A program made the position numbers and the translations under genes. The notes below the pieces were generated by a model that worked only from the letters and a program-made list of their open reading frames with translations, did no database searches and was not told where the DNA came from. A stretch of 64,000 nt of DNA from contig NC_037273.1 of assembly GCF_000002425.4 (NCBI RefSeq), positions 12,019,986 through 12,083,985 on the forward strand. Direction: 5' to 3'. Positions within the stretch are counted from its first letter, which is position 1. The number at the start of each line of letters is the position of its first letter. Below, one piece after another: positions 48,479 through 61,041 of this stretch. Source of the DNA: Physcomitrium patens. Taxonomy: Eukaryota > Streptophyta > Bryopsida > Funariales > Funariaceae.

Positions 48479-49163
48479 TGTGTACTCCAATAAACCTCAC
48501 TATCATGAACTTTCATTCTTTAGAATCAACTATTTCATTATACATACAAGGTAAGTGAAATAACATTAGCAAAATAAAAGTTACTGTCAAGATCTTTCTA
48601 TAATGTCTTAAACTCTTAATCTTAGGAGATAAGAATCCACAAAAAAATGTTAGAGATCTATAAGATCAAAGTCAGCACATCTTCATGTCCAAAACACAAA
48701 TTTCAATCTTAGAAACCCTAACATTAGCAAACACTATATGATCTATTCCACATAAGTACAACCATAAGAGAATGATACTAACTCACTTGAATGGCACAAT
48801 AAAGTGTGAGTGGAACTATAATCTCTTGAAAAAATACAACAAGCAAGAGACAAGTAAATAGAAATTAGCAAGGTTGCACACAAGAGAAGTGTGGAATGAG
48901 ATACCTCTCACTTCCAACACCATTTATTTATAGGTGGTGGTTGCTAACCAATGAGGCAACTTCCATCTTTTTGATATTACATCCATTTTTACTTCATTCA
49001 ACTAAATCCTAGAATCTTTCTTAACCTAGCTGCCACCTAAACCTTAGTCACCACCTTAGTTACTTCATTTCATTCTTTTGCTATCATTTGACCATTAATA
49101 ACTTATCTAAGATAATATTTACTTACTTTACCATACCTATGATAATACTTATTTACTTTAATA
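48479..49163 (-). repeat. 5' LTR of element H
   Basis: The outer edge is fixed by alignment with the 3' LTR start (TGTTAAAATAAATAAG versus TATTAAAGTAAATAAG). The inner edge is placed just before the tRNA-Met-like primer site, so it is approximate. Confidence 0.65.
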
Positions 49164-51489
49164 CTTAGAACAGCTAAATTTTAAAAATTAATTAGTACTA
49201 ATTTTTTTAATAAATTTTATTCAAATATATTGATAAATATTTTTATTTTAGATCTTAAAAATAATATTTATGATAATTTTATTAAATTAAAATTCAAGTA
49301 AAATCTTTTCTATTATAAAGAATAGTTATATATTCTTGAAGGTTAATTACAAATATGTACTTTAAGTATAATATGATTTTTTGATAGCATGGTAATTTGA
49401 ATATGATAAAACTATAGAGCTTATTTTATAAGGTTTTTGCTAGCCTAAAATGTAAAAAATTATCAAAGCATTTTCTCAATCTTCTAACTTTTGTACTAAA
49501 TCAAATACTACAAAATATTAACCTTATGGACTTCTCTAATAAGTACTTATTCCAAAATATTTTTTTACTAAAACAAAATACTTTAAGAATTTAATTTAGT
49601 AATGATATATCATTTTTTATCTTACAAAAAAAAATAATAATATATATTAATATCATAAAATTTTAAATAATATTGTATTTGATTAAGGTTTCTAATTTAT
49701 ATCAGATTTTGGAAGACATTTTTCAACATCTTAAAGGTTGAAATTAAATCATATTTAATATTTTTATCCTCAAATTAAGTATCTAATTTTAGAAAAAAAA
49801 CCAAATTAATAAAATATTCTTATATTTCTAAAAACGAAAAAAATTAAAAATATTTTTATTTAAAAACCTCAGCCTTTTTAGCAATCTTAAGACATAATTT
49901 TTTTTAAATCTTAAATTCTTACAATTCTACATATAGCTTACATATTTTAAATTTTAATAAGATACAATCTCTAAATAAATTTTAGTTTAGCTTCAAATTT
50001 TATGCATTAATGTTTTAAATATTTTATATAGTCACAAAATTTAATACGAATATAATTTATAAATTAATAATAATAATAAAGTTCTTTAATATTTTTGGTC
50101 TTTTGTGAACTTTATGAAGACTCTCAATAGCTAAAAAAATTAATCCTACTATTAGTTTTTTCTATATCTTAATTTTTTTTATTAATACAAAATATTTCAA
50201 ACTATTCCAATTAAAGTTTTTAGAAATTTAAGAAATCCTAACTAACTCAAGTCACCAACTTCTGATACCTCCTTGTATATATGATCAAATATTTTCTTAT
50301 TGCACTATGAGAACTAAATTTTTTTATAAACATATGGTATCTACTTACTTCTACATAATCACAAAGCATTAAGAATAAGACATAAAAAAAAGAATCTAAA
50401 ATTAACACTGTATATATTCTATATTTAAGGTATTGATGCAATCAAAAGCTTGAATTTGATTTCTTTTTAGGTCTTTTTTAATTTAGAACTTCTATAAGCC
50501 TTTTATCCTTGGAAATTTCTTAAAGCTAATTTTCTAATCATACTTCCTAATTCCTATATAAAAACTTTTATTTATCTTAAGTCTTTATTTTTGTACCTTA
50601 AGATTAGATTTTGATTATGTTTTGATTCATGTTAATTTTAAATTTTTTTCTTTTAATATTTTAATAAATAATTAATAATCTTAAAAGAACACTTTGAATC
50701 AATGGGATAAGATTAAAAGTCTCATAAGATTCTCATAATTTAAAATTTTGAATACAAGAATAAGTATAGATTTATAAAATAATTTGCTTTAGTATATAAA
50801 TTGAATGGAACTAAGACCTAGATAAATTTTTAAAAAATTGGATTTGTCTATTTTTTGTATTATAATATATTGAAATATTTTAAAAAATTAATGATATTTT
50901 ATTCTATAATTGTTAATAAAATCAATACGACTAAAATAAAAACATTTTTTTTTGAAGTGATGATAGAATTTTACTACGATAATTTAAGTTGATGATTTTA
51001 AAAATTCATAGATTATTTAATGGTTTGTTTTAATCAATGTTAAATAATTACTACAATTTTATGTTAAATTTTCTATTATTTCTATTTTATATTTTAAATA
51101 ATTCATCTCTACAATTAAATAAATATACTACGTCATTATATTCTAACTTAATATTTTCATTTGTTTATTTATGTTTAATTTAGTAATTAATTTATGTGTA
51201 CCGATTTTGCAAAAATTAGAATAAGTCGTAAAATCATCTTTATAGGCAAAAATCCTCTATTAAAATAAACACTTCAAAAAAAATATTCAAATATTTGAAA
51301 TAGTATAATTAAATTTTTCAATAGTATTATGTATATGCTTCTACACCATTTAACTTCTTAATAAAAACTGCATATTTTGCTTCAATGTTATCATCTATTT
51401 TTTTACAATTCTATAGATATAGATCTTATCAATTTGTTTATACATGATAATATGATCAATACTTTCTAATTTATATATTATATCAGTTA

Positions 51490-51523
<34 letters not shown>

Positions 51524-51898
51524 AAATTTCTTTTTAAATTTTTTTAAAAAAATTATTTTATTTTTTATTATCATAAACTTATAAAAAAATTAATAAAAAT
51601 TTATTTTGTTAATCTCTAATAATATTTATCAATTATCTAATTTTCTTATTAGATTCAAATTAAGTATAAATTAAGTTTTTCTATTATAACTAAATATATA
51701 AATAGAATTAATACTTCTGAAATCCTTATTGTAAATAAGATCTACTACCAAAAATCTAATGTTTTTTTAAATAAGATTATTTCATATTTTTAAAATATGA
51801 ATTGTATTAATTACCTTCTTAGGCATATGATATAAAATCTGATTTTCTTTTTAAATCCTTGCATAACTTATTTTTTCTACAACTAATTAAAGATTACA
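49164..51898. other. AT-rich spacer with (AT)n tract 51491-51520
   Basis: No gene, LTR or coding similarity found in 2.7 kb; the only structured part is the AT run of about 15 units. Confidence 0.5.
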
Positions 51899-52090
51899 TT
51901 AAAAAAATAAAATATCATATATATTCTTAAAATATAATGAAATATTAAGAATATCTTTATATTCTTGATAATAAAAAATATATCCCTCAAATTTATAATA
52001 ATAGCAAATGTATCCTTATTAGTGATAAGTTATCACCAACTTTTATAATTTAGTTGTTATTTGAGTCTAGATTCTCAACCGCATAAATTT
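51899..52090 (+). repeat. Left arm of a long inverted repeat around element B
   Basis: Reads as an imperfect reverse complement of 59840-60025. Shared, in inverted form: the ATATATTCTTAAAATAT block, the AAGAATATC-TATATTCTT block, AATAATAGCAAATGTA, and GTTGTTATTTGAG-CTAGA. Without element B the two arms would bound a unit of about 0.78 kb. Confidence 0.6.
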
Positions 52091-52256
52091 TCTTTTATCA
52101 TTTTTTGGCTTTTCAAGAATTAAAAAAATCTTGCTTCTTTTTCTTCTCTTCATTTATAGACCATGCCTGACATTACATATTCTTAATGGTGCCTAGCTAA
52201 AATAATGCTTTCTCTATTGTGGCACTTGTATCCTTCAAATTGCATACTACTACTTC

Positions 52257-52708
52257 TGAAGGATATGAATCTTAAAAAAAAAAAAACTTTAATACACTCT
52301 TGTATCATTCAAAAAGACTACAAAATTACTCTTAGATGGTAATATATTGAACTAGAATGGCTATTACCAAAGACAAGAAAACTGGAAAGTTTTGAGACAA
52401 GACTAAGGACTAAAAAAGCATTCACAAAAGTGAAGAAGGCTTCACTCTTGCCTCCATATATTCTATCTAACTAAGAGTTATATGACAATGTTCTATAAGA
52501 CCTTCAACATGTGTTGACTTTGCTAGATACATATTTTAATTTGCAAATGAAGTTTTTTATAAAAGTGCCACATAGGTAGCTTGTTTTACAAGCTATCAAT
52601 ATGTATGATATGTAGTTAATTTTTTGATCAATTTTCTAACTTATAATTTTATTTATTTCTATCTAATTATATAAGTAATTATTAAAAAAAATATGTATAT
52701 CCATGATA
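52257..52708 (-). repeat. 3' LTR of element B (family 1)
   Basis: The minus strand starts TATCATGGATATACAT after the purine tract AAAAGGGGAGG. It is shorter than the 5' LTR. Confidence 0.82.
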
Positions 52709-55700
52709 TTACCTCCCCTTTTAGAGACAAGTTCTATACGGAATAGTCATCATCTTTCATAAATCTTATTGTTCTTTAACTTGATTTTGATAGATGTTGT
52801 TGATGAAAAGCCTCAATTGTCTTTGATGTATTTACAAGATTCTTTGTTGGCTCCCATGTGCATTCACTATTATCATATCTATGCCAATGAACAAGATATT
52901 CTAATCTATTTTGGCGTCGTCTTAAATCTAGGATTTTTTCCATCTCAAACTCTTAATTATTATCCACTTCTATAGGAAGAGGTGGCATTTATCTTCTTTT
53001 TAAGATATTCATTGTCTTATATAGTTCAAGAAGAAATTTGTGAAATACAAGATGGATCTTCATAAACTCTGATAGATATAATCAATAAGCAACAAGCTTG
53101 ACTTGTTCACAAATAAGAAAAGGTCCAAACCTACAAAAGTCTAATTTGTATCAAGGACAAGTAGTCTTGATATTACAAGGAAGTAACCATATCTTGCCAC
53201 TCACATTGAATTTAGTTGTTCCTTGTGATAGACATCCAGGTTGATCTTTTGTTATTCTTGAGCTTCCTTTAACTAAGCCTTCATTATTATTTTTAGCTTT
53301 AACAATTGATTTGCTAAATCTTTAATCATAGGATTATCAACTTTTAAAAAGTTAAAAGTATCAAATCATGGATGATAACTATAATTCACAAAGAAATATA
53401 TTTTTTGAGTAGAAGAATATATCAAATTATTATGTACAAACTCTAGTAATGGTAAAAGATTTGTCCAATTATCTTAATAATAGTTGATGGTACATCTCAA
53501 ATATTGCTCCACAACTTGATTCATTCATTCCATTTGTCCATCAATTTAGAAATAAAAAGTCAAAGAGAGCTTTATATCCACTTTTAAAATCTTAAAATAG
53601 ATTTTTCAAAATCTAGATACAAATTGAATCTTCATATTTAATATAATATTATCACGCAATCTATGATAGTAATAGATATTATTAAGAAAAAGCTTAGTCA
53701 TTTCTTTACTTGTAATAGATTTTGTACATATTACAAAATTTACTATCTTTGTAAAATGGTCTACTATTACAAATATAAAATTATATAAATCTGAAATTAA
53801 AAGATTTGTAATGAAATCCATAGAAACAAAAGTCCATGGTTGTTTCAAAATAAGTAATGGCTAAAAAAGTCCATAAGATCAATAAAAAAGAGTTTTAGAT
53901 CTTGAAAAAATATCACATGATTCTGCAAAGTCTTTAATTGCCTTTTATATTTGAAGCCATTAGAAATCTATAGATATTAGCTCTAAAGTCTTACTGTATT
54001 CAAAATGTCCGGATGTTGGAAAGTCATGATGAGCTTAAAGAACATATAATTGTATGTTTCCTTTTAATATGTATAATCATCTCTCAAAATAGAGTATATT
54101 ATTCTTAAATTCAAACTTAGAAGTATTATGAGTCTTGAAAGAATTATTTTTAATATCATGAACAAAAAGATCAAAGGACATACTTGATTGAAGTTACATG
54201 AAAATAATTGAATCAACAATCAATGTTGATTTTATTGCTTAAGGATGAAAATGCTCCAACTTCAAGAAAATTACTCTTTGTTGATCAAAAGCTGCATCTT
54301 GTTCTTTTAATGCAAGATAAAAATATTTCAAAAAGACATTCAACAAACCTTGTTATTTTTTTGGTTGATAAGTGATCTTATAATCAAATATTAATAAAGA
54401 GATGCTCCAATAGGCTTGACAACAATTTAACTTATGTACTGACATAAAGTATTCTAAGTTCTTATGATTTATATACATGGTTATTGGACTTGAGGCACCT
54501 TCTAGATAATGATGCCATTCTTAAAATGAATCCACAATGGTAAGAAGTTCTTTGTCATAGATCTCATAGTTAATCTTGGATATTGAAATTTCCTTGAATA
54601 AAAAGCTATCAAATGGAATTGTCATCCACTTCCATTTGTAACAAAACTACACCTATAACAAAGTTTGATGTATTTGTTTCTATGAAGAATGTCTTAGAAA
54701 AGTTCACACAATGCAAGATTGGTACAAAAATAAATATTCTCTTCAAGGCTTCAAAAGATGTTTCGGTTTCTTTATTCCACTTAAATTTATCTTTATATAT
54801 TGGACATATAAGAAGAGCCATAATTTCAAAAAAAAATCTTAATAAAGATCCGATAATAATTGGTAAATCTCAAAAAACATTGTACATCTCTAATTATTTT
54901 TGAAATCTTTCAATCTATAATAGTTTGAACCTTCTTAAGATCTATCATAAGACCATTGTTTGAAATGATGTATTCTAAGAAGTTAACTTGAATATTATAA
55001 AATACACACTTTTTCAGCTTGGCATATAATCTTGCATCTTTTAGTTTTTGTAACACACAACAAATATGAACTTTGTGCTCTTTTATGTGCTTAGAGTAGA
55101 TTAAGATGTCATGTAAATAATAAACAATAAAATCATCAAAAAAATCACAAAGGCATCATTCATTAGATATTGAAAAGCAATTGCTCCATTTGTGAGTCTA
55201 AAAAGTATGATATTATATTTGAAATTTTCATATTTGATTTAAAATATAATCTTCTATTTTTTTTTAATGCATACTTGATTTTATGTTCTTTATATATTTA
55301 TTTTTTTATATATCTTTACTTAATTTAGATGATCAAGAAGTCTTACAATCAAAGATAGAAGATGCTTGTTTTTTATGGTGATCTTATTGAGTTTTTGATA
55401 GTCCACACATATCTGCAGAGATCCATTTTTTTTCTTCATAAATAAGATAGGAGCCTCGGCTAGAGATTTAGAATGGAATATGAAGTTTTTAGCTAAATTT
55501 TCATCAATATATTCCTTAAGTGCAGCCAATTTATTTTATACTAAGCTATAGATTGATCCAAATGGTCGTTGAGCTCCTTCTTGAATATCAATAGAATAAT
55601 CACAAAAATAATGCTCTAAAAGAATATCAAATTTTTTTAAAAAAAAAACATCTTAATAATCTTGGTACTGGCTTAAAATGCTACTTGAAATCTTTTCTCT

Positions 55701-56255
55701 ATCAATAATAAGTATGGCATGTATAGCAAAAGTTTATTATTTTTTGTAGCATGCATGAAAGTTCTTGTATCTACCATTTATGATTTAGATGTATTGTTCT
55801 TATGCATTTGTACTTGCCTGGCAGGATCGTGGGTTAAACTATGGAAAAAATCAAGATTACAAGAATTGAGTCTATTTGAGGATTATATTTTTTTCGCTAT
55901 AATAATCTTAAAATAATTAAATTAAAAAGAAATATAATCACATTAAAGATTACTAAACTATTATAACCACTAATCACTACATCTAAAGAAATAGTTTTAT
56001 GTGTAATATCTCTAAAAAACAATAAACGACCATCCATTACTTCTACATGTACAAATTTTATTTTCTTAATTAGGAATATATCTTATTTTTTGACAAAGTC
56101 TTTGTCTATAAAATAGGTTGAAGGTCCTAAATCTAACAAGCCTAAGACTTTATGATTTTTCAATCCTAAACAAACTTCTATTATAAAATAAGATGAAGGA
56201 TCTATGAAGAAAATAGGACTTTTATTAGGTATTATATAAGATTTCAATTGCATAG

Positions 56256-57734
56256 TGTCATGATGTAATACAACTAATGAATGAAAATATATATATATAT
56301 TGTATTATAGAAGATCTTATTTTAAAACATTATTACAAATTATCTTTAAAATATAGATAATAGTCAAAAACATAATAAAAGAAAAAATTATTAATATTAT
56401 TTTTTTATAAAATAAACTTCTATTTACTTTGTAAGACCGTAAATAAGATAAAATAAAATAAATTAAAAAATTAAATGATATAGGCATATAGAAGAGAGAG
56501 TTAAGAATAAATTTTAGCAAAATTTATATCATGAAGCTAAGAATTCATACCCGAATAGAATTAGTTGTCAACTTGAATCAAAATTAGATCTTGAGGTACA
56601 AAACTATACACCTACAGTGATTCCAGGGCTTTTTTTGGAGATTCAAGAGTAGGATTTCAAAGCAAACTTAAGAAAAAAAAAAACTTAGACATTAATTTTA
56701 TTTCATTTGAATCAATAGTGAAATTTTGAAGAATTTTCAAAGTTTGTGAGGTTAAGATTAAGTGAGATTAAGTTCTTAATGAGATTAAGATTTGAGAAAT
56801 AAAAATATATTTAAAAATTTTAAGATTTCTTGATTTCTATGGTATATGTACAAATGAAATTTAGGCATTGTATTGGTGTGATAGTTATAAATGTATATGC
56901 AAATTTTGAAGTCAATCAAATAGTTAGATTAAAGTATAAAGATTTTTGCGGGTTGAGGTTTCAAAAATTGGATTTTGAAGATCAATGAGTGTTTCTAAGA
57001 TCTTCACAATTTGTCAATTGGATTGAAGTAAAATTTTTTGTATAGATGCTAGACTTGATTTCCAATATTTTGGTAAAATAAGAGAATAATTTAACAGTTG
57101 AAGAAGGAGATATTGGTATTGGAAGTTTAGCATTTTGGTTGGAATAAGAGGCCGTCTAACACCTAGTTGGATTATCTTGCATTTCTCTAAATTGGTATGA
57201 GCACTTAATTTCATCTTTCTTATACTTATTTCTAACTAAGACATTAAAAAGTGTGCAAATTTTGAGTTGATATTAATGATTTGATCATTAGTTGTTGAAG
57301 TTTCATTTTGCTCTTGGATTTGTTAAAAGTTAGTTTAAGATCTAAGATTTGATTAGAATTTGGTTTAGAATTTGGTCTACAATTTGGTTAGGATTAGGAT
57401 TTGTTTAAGATTTGGTTTAAAACTTATCAAAGATTTATTTAGGATTTAGGATTTTATTAGAATTTGACCTAAAATTTAGTTAAAGTTTAATTAGGGTTTT
57501 AATTAAGATTTGACCAAGGATTTGATTAAGATTCAATTAAAGTTTTAATTAGGATTATATTAAGATTTTTATTTTTATTATTTTTAAAGAATTCTTTGTG
57601 TTTCTTTTGTATTTTCTTTTAAATTTATTTTGATAGGTTAAATTTTAATTAAGTTATTAAGGATTACTTGAAGTTTATTTAAAATTCTATTAGACTTAGT
57701 AGGATTGTTGTTGCATTGTTACTTACCTTTCACA
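56256..57734 (+). mobile_element. Nested insert in element B, probably a solo LTR
   Basis: A 1.48-kb non-coding block with TGTCATGATG...CCTTTCACA ends interrupts the element between gag and protease. Flanks CATAG and GCTAG share only three of five bases, so a target duplication is doubtful. A short TA run and TATA-like stretch lie near its start. Parts (for example CAAATTTTGAAGTCAATC, about 56898-56917) resemble the insert in element A. Confidence 0.45.
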
Positions 57735-59056
57735 GCTAGGTGGCTAATACATTCTCAAGCAAGAATACACGTAATACAACAATGGTCCCTATTGTAGCTG
57801 AAAAAACTTATTTTTCAACACCTCTTCTTTTTTGGCAACCATGCTGATTATTTTGTTATTGCCTTGTTTCTTTAGACAATATTCAGTAGTACGCTTGGAT
57901 TCTCCACAATATAGATATAAGAGTTCTTGGCAATGACAAGTCTTTTCTTACTTAATAAGAGATTTAAAATATATCGTGTCAATTAGCATAAGCTCTGGCC
58001 TAGACAAATAAGCTTCGAAAATCTTAGAAGGTATCACTATGGCTTAATTGATACTTCTCCAATCAAATCTATATTCTTCATAACTTATAAAAAATTAATT
58101 GTTGCATGCAATAGCTTAAACAATAAATTGTTCTAATAAATATATTTTTGACATTGACTTTCAGCCATATCAAAATTATTTGATAAGGATTTTGTCATTC
58201 CAATCCATGTCGCAAGCAAGATTTTGGAATATAGTAGCATATATGGTGGTTGAACATAATCTTTGTCATAGCGATATGAGATTGGTCTCTACTACATTTT
58301 TTCAATCATTTTTTTTCAAATATAGCTACAAATACTTTCAAGAATGAATTCAAATCATAGAGTAGTCATGAATCTTTTTCCATCAAAGGTACAAACCAAA
58401 AAAAAACACTTGTAGAAAGAAGTGCCTTAATAAATCCAACTTGAGTAAATCTATGATAGTATTGACAAGGATGCAACCTTAGATCTAGCTTTACTTATTA
58501 TAAAAACCCTCAAAATTTTGACCTTGTTCCATCAAACTTCTCTAGCATACTTATACTTGCATTCCTTATACTTGTAGTAAAAAGACTCCTCAGATTCAAT
58601 TGTGAACTTGATTTACTTGCTTTTCTTAATTGTACAACTTTTTTGCACCAACTTTGAACTTTATTGTTGATTTCTTCTATGGATGTAGGAATAGTGCGTC
58701 TATGATTCATGTAAGAAATACAAGAGATTTATACTCTTAAAGTGTTGATAAGCTTGTGAAGATCTGCAATAGTTGCAAATCTATACTCATTTCCTTTAAG
58801 AGTAGCATCGATGATCTTTCTTTCTATAGATAACTCAAATAAATTCAAAAAGTTAAATTAGATGAAATTAATCCATATCCTCTAATATCAAATGAAAATT
58901 TTCACAAAGAAGGATAATCCACACTTTTTAAGGAAAAATTAGTGTTAAAAAACTAAATTGTTTGTTTAAAGATGGATAGTCCACAACCTTCAAAACACAT
59001 TAATAGAAGTAGGATAATCCACTCACTTCTAAAAGAAGACAAGAATAATAAGTTAC

Positions 59057-59068
59057 CACTCTTGTCAA
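59057..59068 (-). promoter_or_regulatory. Element B: putative self-primer binding site
   Basis: The minus strand reads TTGACAAGAGTG two bases inside the 5' LTR edge (59071). The LTR carries the complementary segment at 59236-59247 (11 of 12 bases), about 30 bases after the TATA box. Confidence 0.6.
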
Positions 59069-59070
59069 AC

Positions 59071-59608
59071 TATCAAGGATATTAATCTCAAAGAAAGAAA
59101 TCCTTTATATACTTTTGTATCACTCAAAAAGACTACAAAATTATTCAAAGATGGTAATATATTGAAATAGAATGGCTATTGCATAAGACAAGAAGACTAG
59201 AAAGTCTTGACACAAGACTAAGAACTAAAAAAGCATTGACAAGAGTAAAGAAGGCTTCACTCTTGCCTCCATATATACTATCTAACTAGGAGTTACATGG
59301 CAATATTATATAAGACCTTCAATAGGTGTTGACTTTGCTAGACATATGTCTTAACTTACAGAGGAAGTTTTCATAAAAGCATCATATAGTTAGCTTATTC
59401 TATAAGCTACTAACATGTGTGGCATGTGATGAACTTGTTGACCAAGTTTCTAACCTATCAATCAACTACAAACACGTATAAAGTCAAAACCACGTCTATG
59501 AAGCTTTTAGAAACCTTCTTTAGAAAATATTATGAAATAAATCTATATTTATTTATTTCTACCTAATCATATAGATAATTATTGGAAAAAATATGTATAT
59601 CCGTGACA
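59071..59608 (-). repeat. 5' LTR of element B (family 1)
   Basis: The minus strand starts TGTCACGGATATACAT at 59608 and ends near CCTTGATA at 59071. It is the best-preserved family-1 LTR. Confidence 0.85.
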
Positions 59609-59839
59609 CTACCACCATCTACTTGTTGTGAGCTTCTATGTCTCAAGATACAAATGTGATTTATAAGATGGAAAAACATTAAGAAGATAACACAACCTAT
59701 ATATTGGTCAATGACCAATACATTCATAATTGTAGCGTTAATTTCTTCATTCCAAAAATTATCATACTAGGCCTAAGAATTGGAGTCTAAGCAAGAGCTA
59801 TAAGGTAATGATGGAATCAATTGAAAAGGGCATGGCAAA

Positions 59840-60025
59840 ATCTACATGACTTACTGTCTAGGCCCTAAATAACAACTGAACAAGGAATGTTGATAATACC
59901 TTATCACCAATGATGGTACATTTGTTATTATGACAAATGTAAAAAGTATATTTGCTATTATTAAGAATATAGGGATATTCTTGATATTTAAGCATATTTA
60001 AAGAATATATAAGATATTTTTCCTA
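59840..60025 (-). repeat. Right arm of the inverted repeat around element B
   Basis: Imperfect reverse complement of 51899-52090; see the left arm. Confidence 0.6.
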
Positions 60026-61041
60026 ATAACAATTATTATCTTGATTTTAATTTTCCAATAAAAAAGATTCTCTTTGGTTTGTGAAAAATTAGTCATCATT
60101 AGAATCTCATAATGTATCTTTCTTTTCTTTTTTCTTTTTTTATAAATCTACCAATTGAAATAAAATTATTTTAAACACCAATTTTACTTTTTATCAGAAG
60201 ATGGTATCCAAATCATTCTAACAATGTTGGCTGAGAATAGTAACATTATAATATACAAGCTGAAACAATTTCCATAGATCTGATCCAAAATGTAAATCAT
60301 TTAATTGTAACTTCAAGCAAAATGTGTTGAAGCAAAATAAGTGTTTTGGCTTCCAAAATGCTCAATGCATTGCCACAAAACTATTCAACTATTTTAAAGA
60401 TATAAAACATTATTGGCTTACTCTTGGTGGCATTTCTAATACAAGTCTACTGATAGCTTTTATCAATTTTTATTATGTTGCCAACAATAACGATTGTAAA
60501 TTCTAATCCAGGAACATTTCTTCCTTAAAAAAATGTACCTATTGCTTGAGATTCTAAAAATAATCTTGTACTGAAATAAACACAGCTCATTTTACGTAGA
60601 TTGCTATTTATTTCCATCCCTAAAGATATGACATGATATCGACAATTCCTCACCCACCTTGGGCAACCTCAAACTCATCCTGCATTGAACTTTTCTAATG
60701 GCTAAAATTCGTTCTATTATGTTACAAATCATGGGTAGCTGCGGTGATTTGTATTAGTTACACATGCATGCAGGCATATTCATACGAGTCTTAGCAAATT
60801 GAATACATGAGATAACGTCATGTGAAACTATGAATTTGTCATGAGGTGATGACGCTTAACGGTGGCTCAATTCCTCTAAGAACTTTACATCTAGGTACAG
60901 CAAACTCTTCACTAATTCTTCACTATGAATTTGATTATAAGGCAAAAGGATCCTAATTCGTACAAAATTGTGACGACGATCCACGCAGCCATTTCTAGCT
61001 AGAGATATGTGCAAAGCTGTGCTGGGTAGCACAATGCACAG
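60026..61041. other. 3' flank of the transporter gene
   Basis: Composition rises towards the gene. No separate gene recognised; the first few hundred bases before 61042 are likely its 3' untranslated part. An AATAAA on the minus strand lies near 60610. Confidence 0.4.

Larger units (their letters stand above)
44065..49163 (-). mobile_element. Element H: Ty1/copia element
   Basis: The domain order on the minus strand (gag, protease, integrase, RT, RNase H) is that of Ty1/copia. The 5' LTR is about 48479-49163. The 3' LTR (about 44065-44391) matches only its first part. The purine tract AAAGTAGGAG adjoins the 3' LTR at 44392-44401. A sequence like the initiator tRNA-Met primer site (TTCAGAGCTTG, about 48453-48464) lies just inside the 5' LTR. 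Several breaks; age intermediate. Confidence 0.88.
52257..59608 (-). mobile_element. Element B: decayed chromodomain Ty3/gypsy element (family 1)
   Basis: LTRs are at 52257-52708 (3') and 59071-59608 (5'). Order on the minus strand: leader 58720-59056; gag about 57735-58720 (LEKFDGTRSKF); protease and linker about 55600-56255; RT about 54850-55560 ([40 protein letters not shown]); RNase H about 54420-54850 (FIETNTSNFVIGVVLLQ); integrase about 53400-54000 (FVSMDFITNL, FVIVDHFTKIVNF); chromodomain about 52800-52990. A 1.48-kb insert sits between gag and protease. It lacks the post-chromodomain module. Many breaks and strong AT drift. A clean target duplication was not found. Confidence 0.85.

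Noticed and set aside
52252-59613. Target-site duplication for element B
   Set aside because: Flanks ACTTC and CTACC do not match convincingly, so no duplication is claimed.
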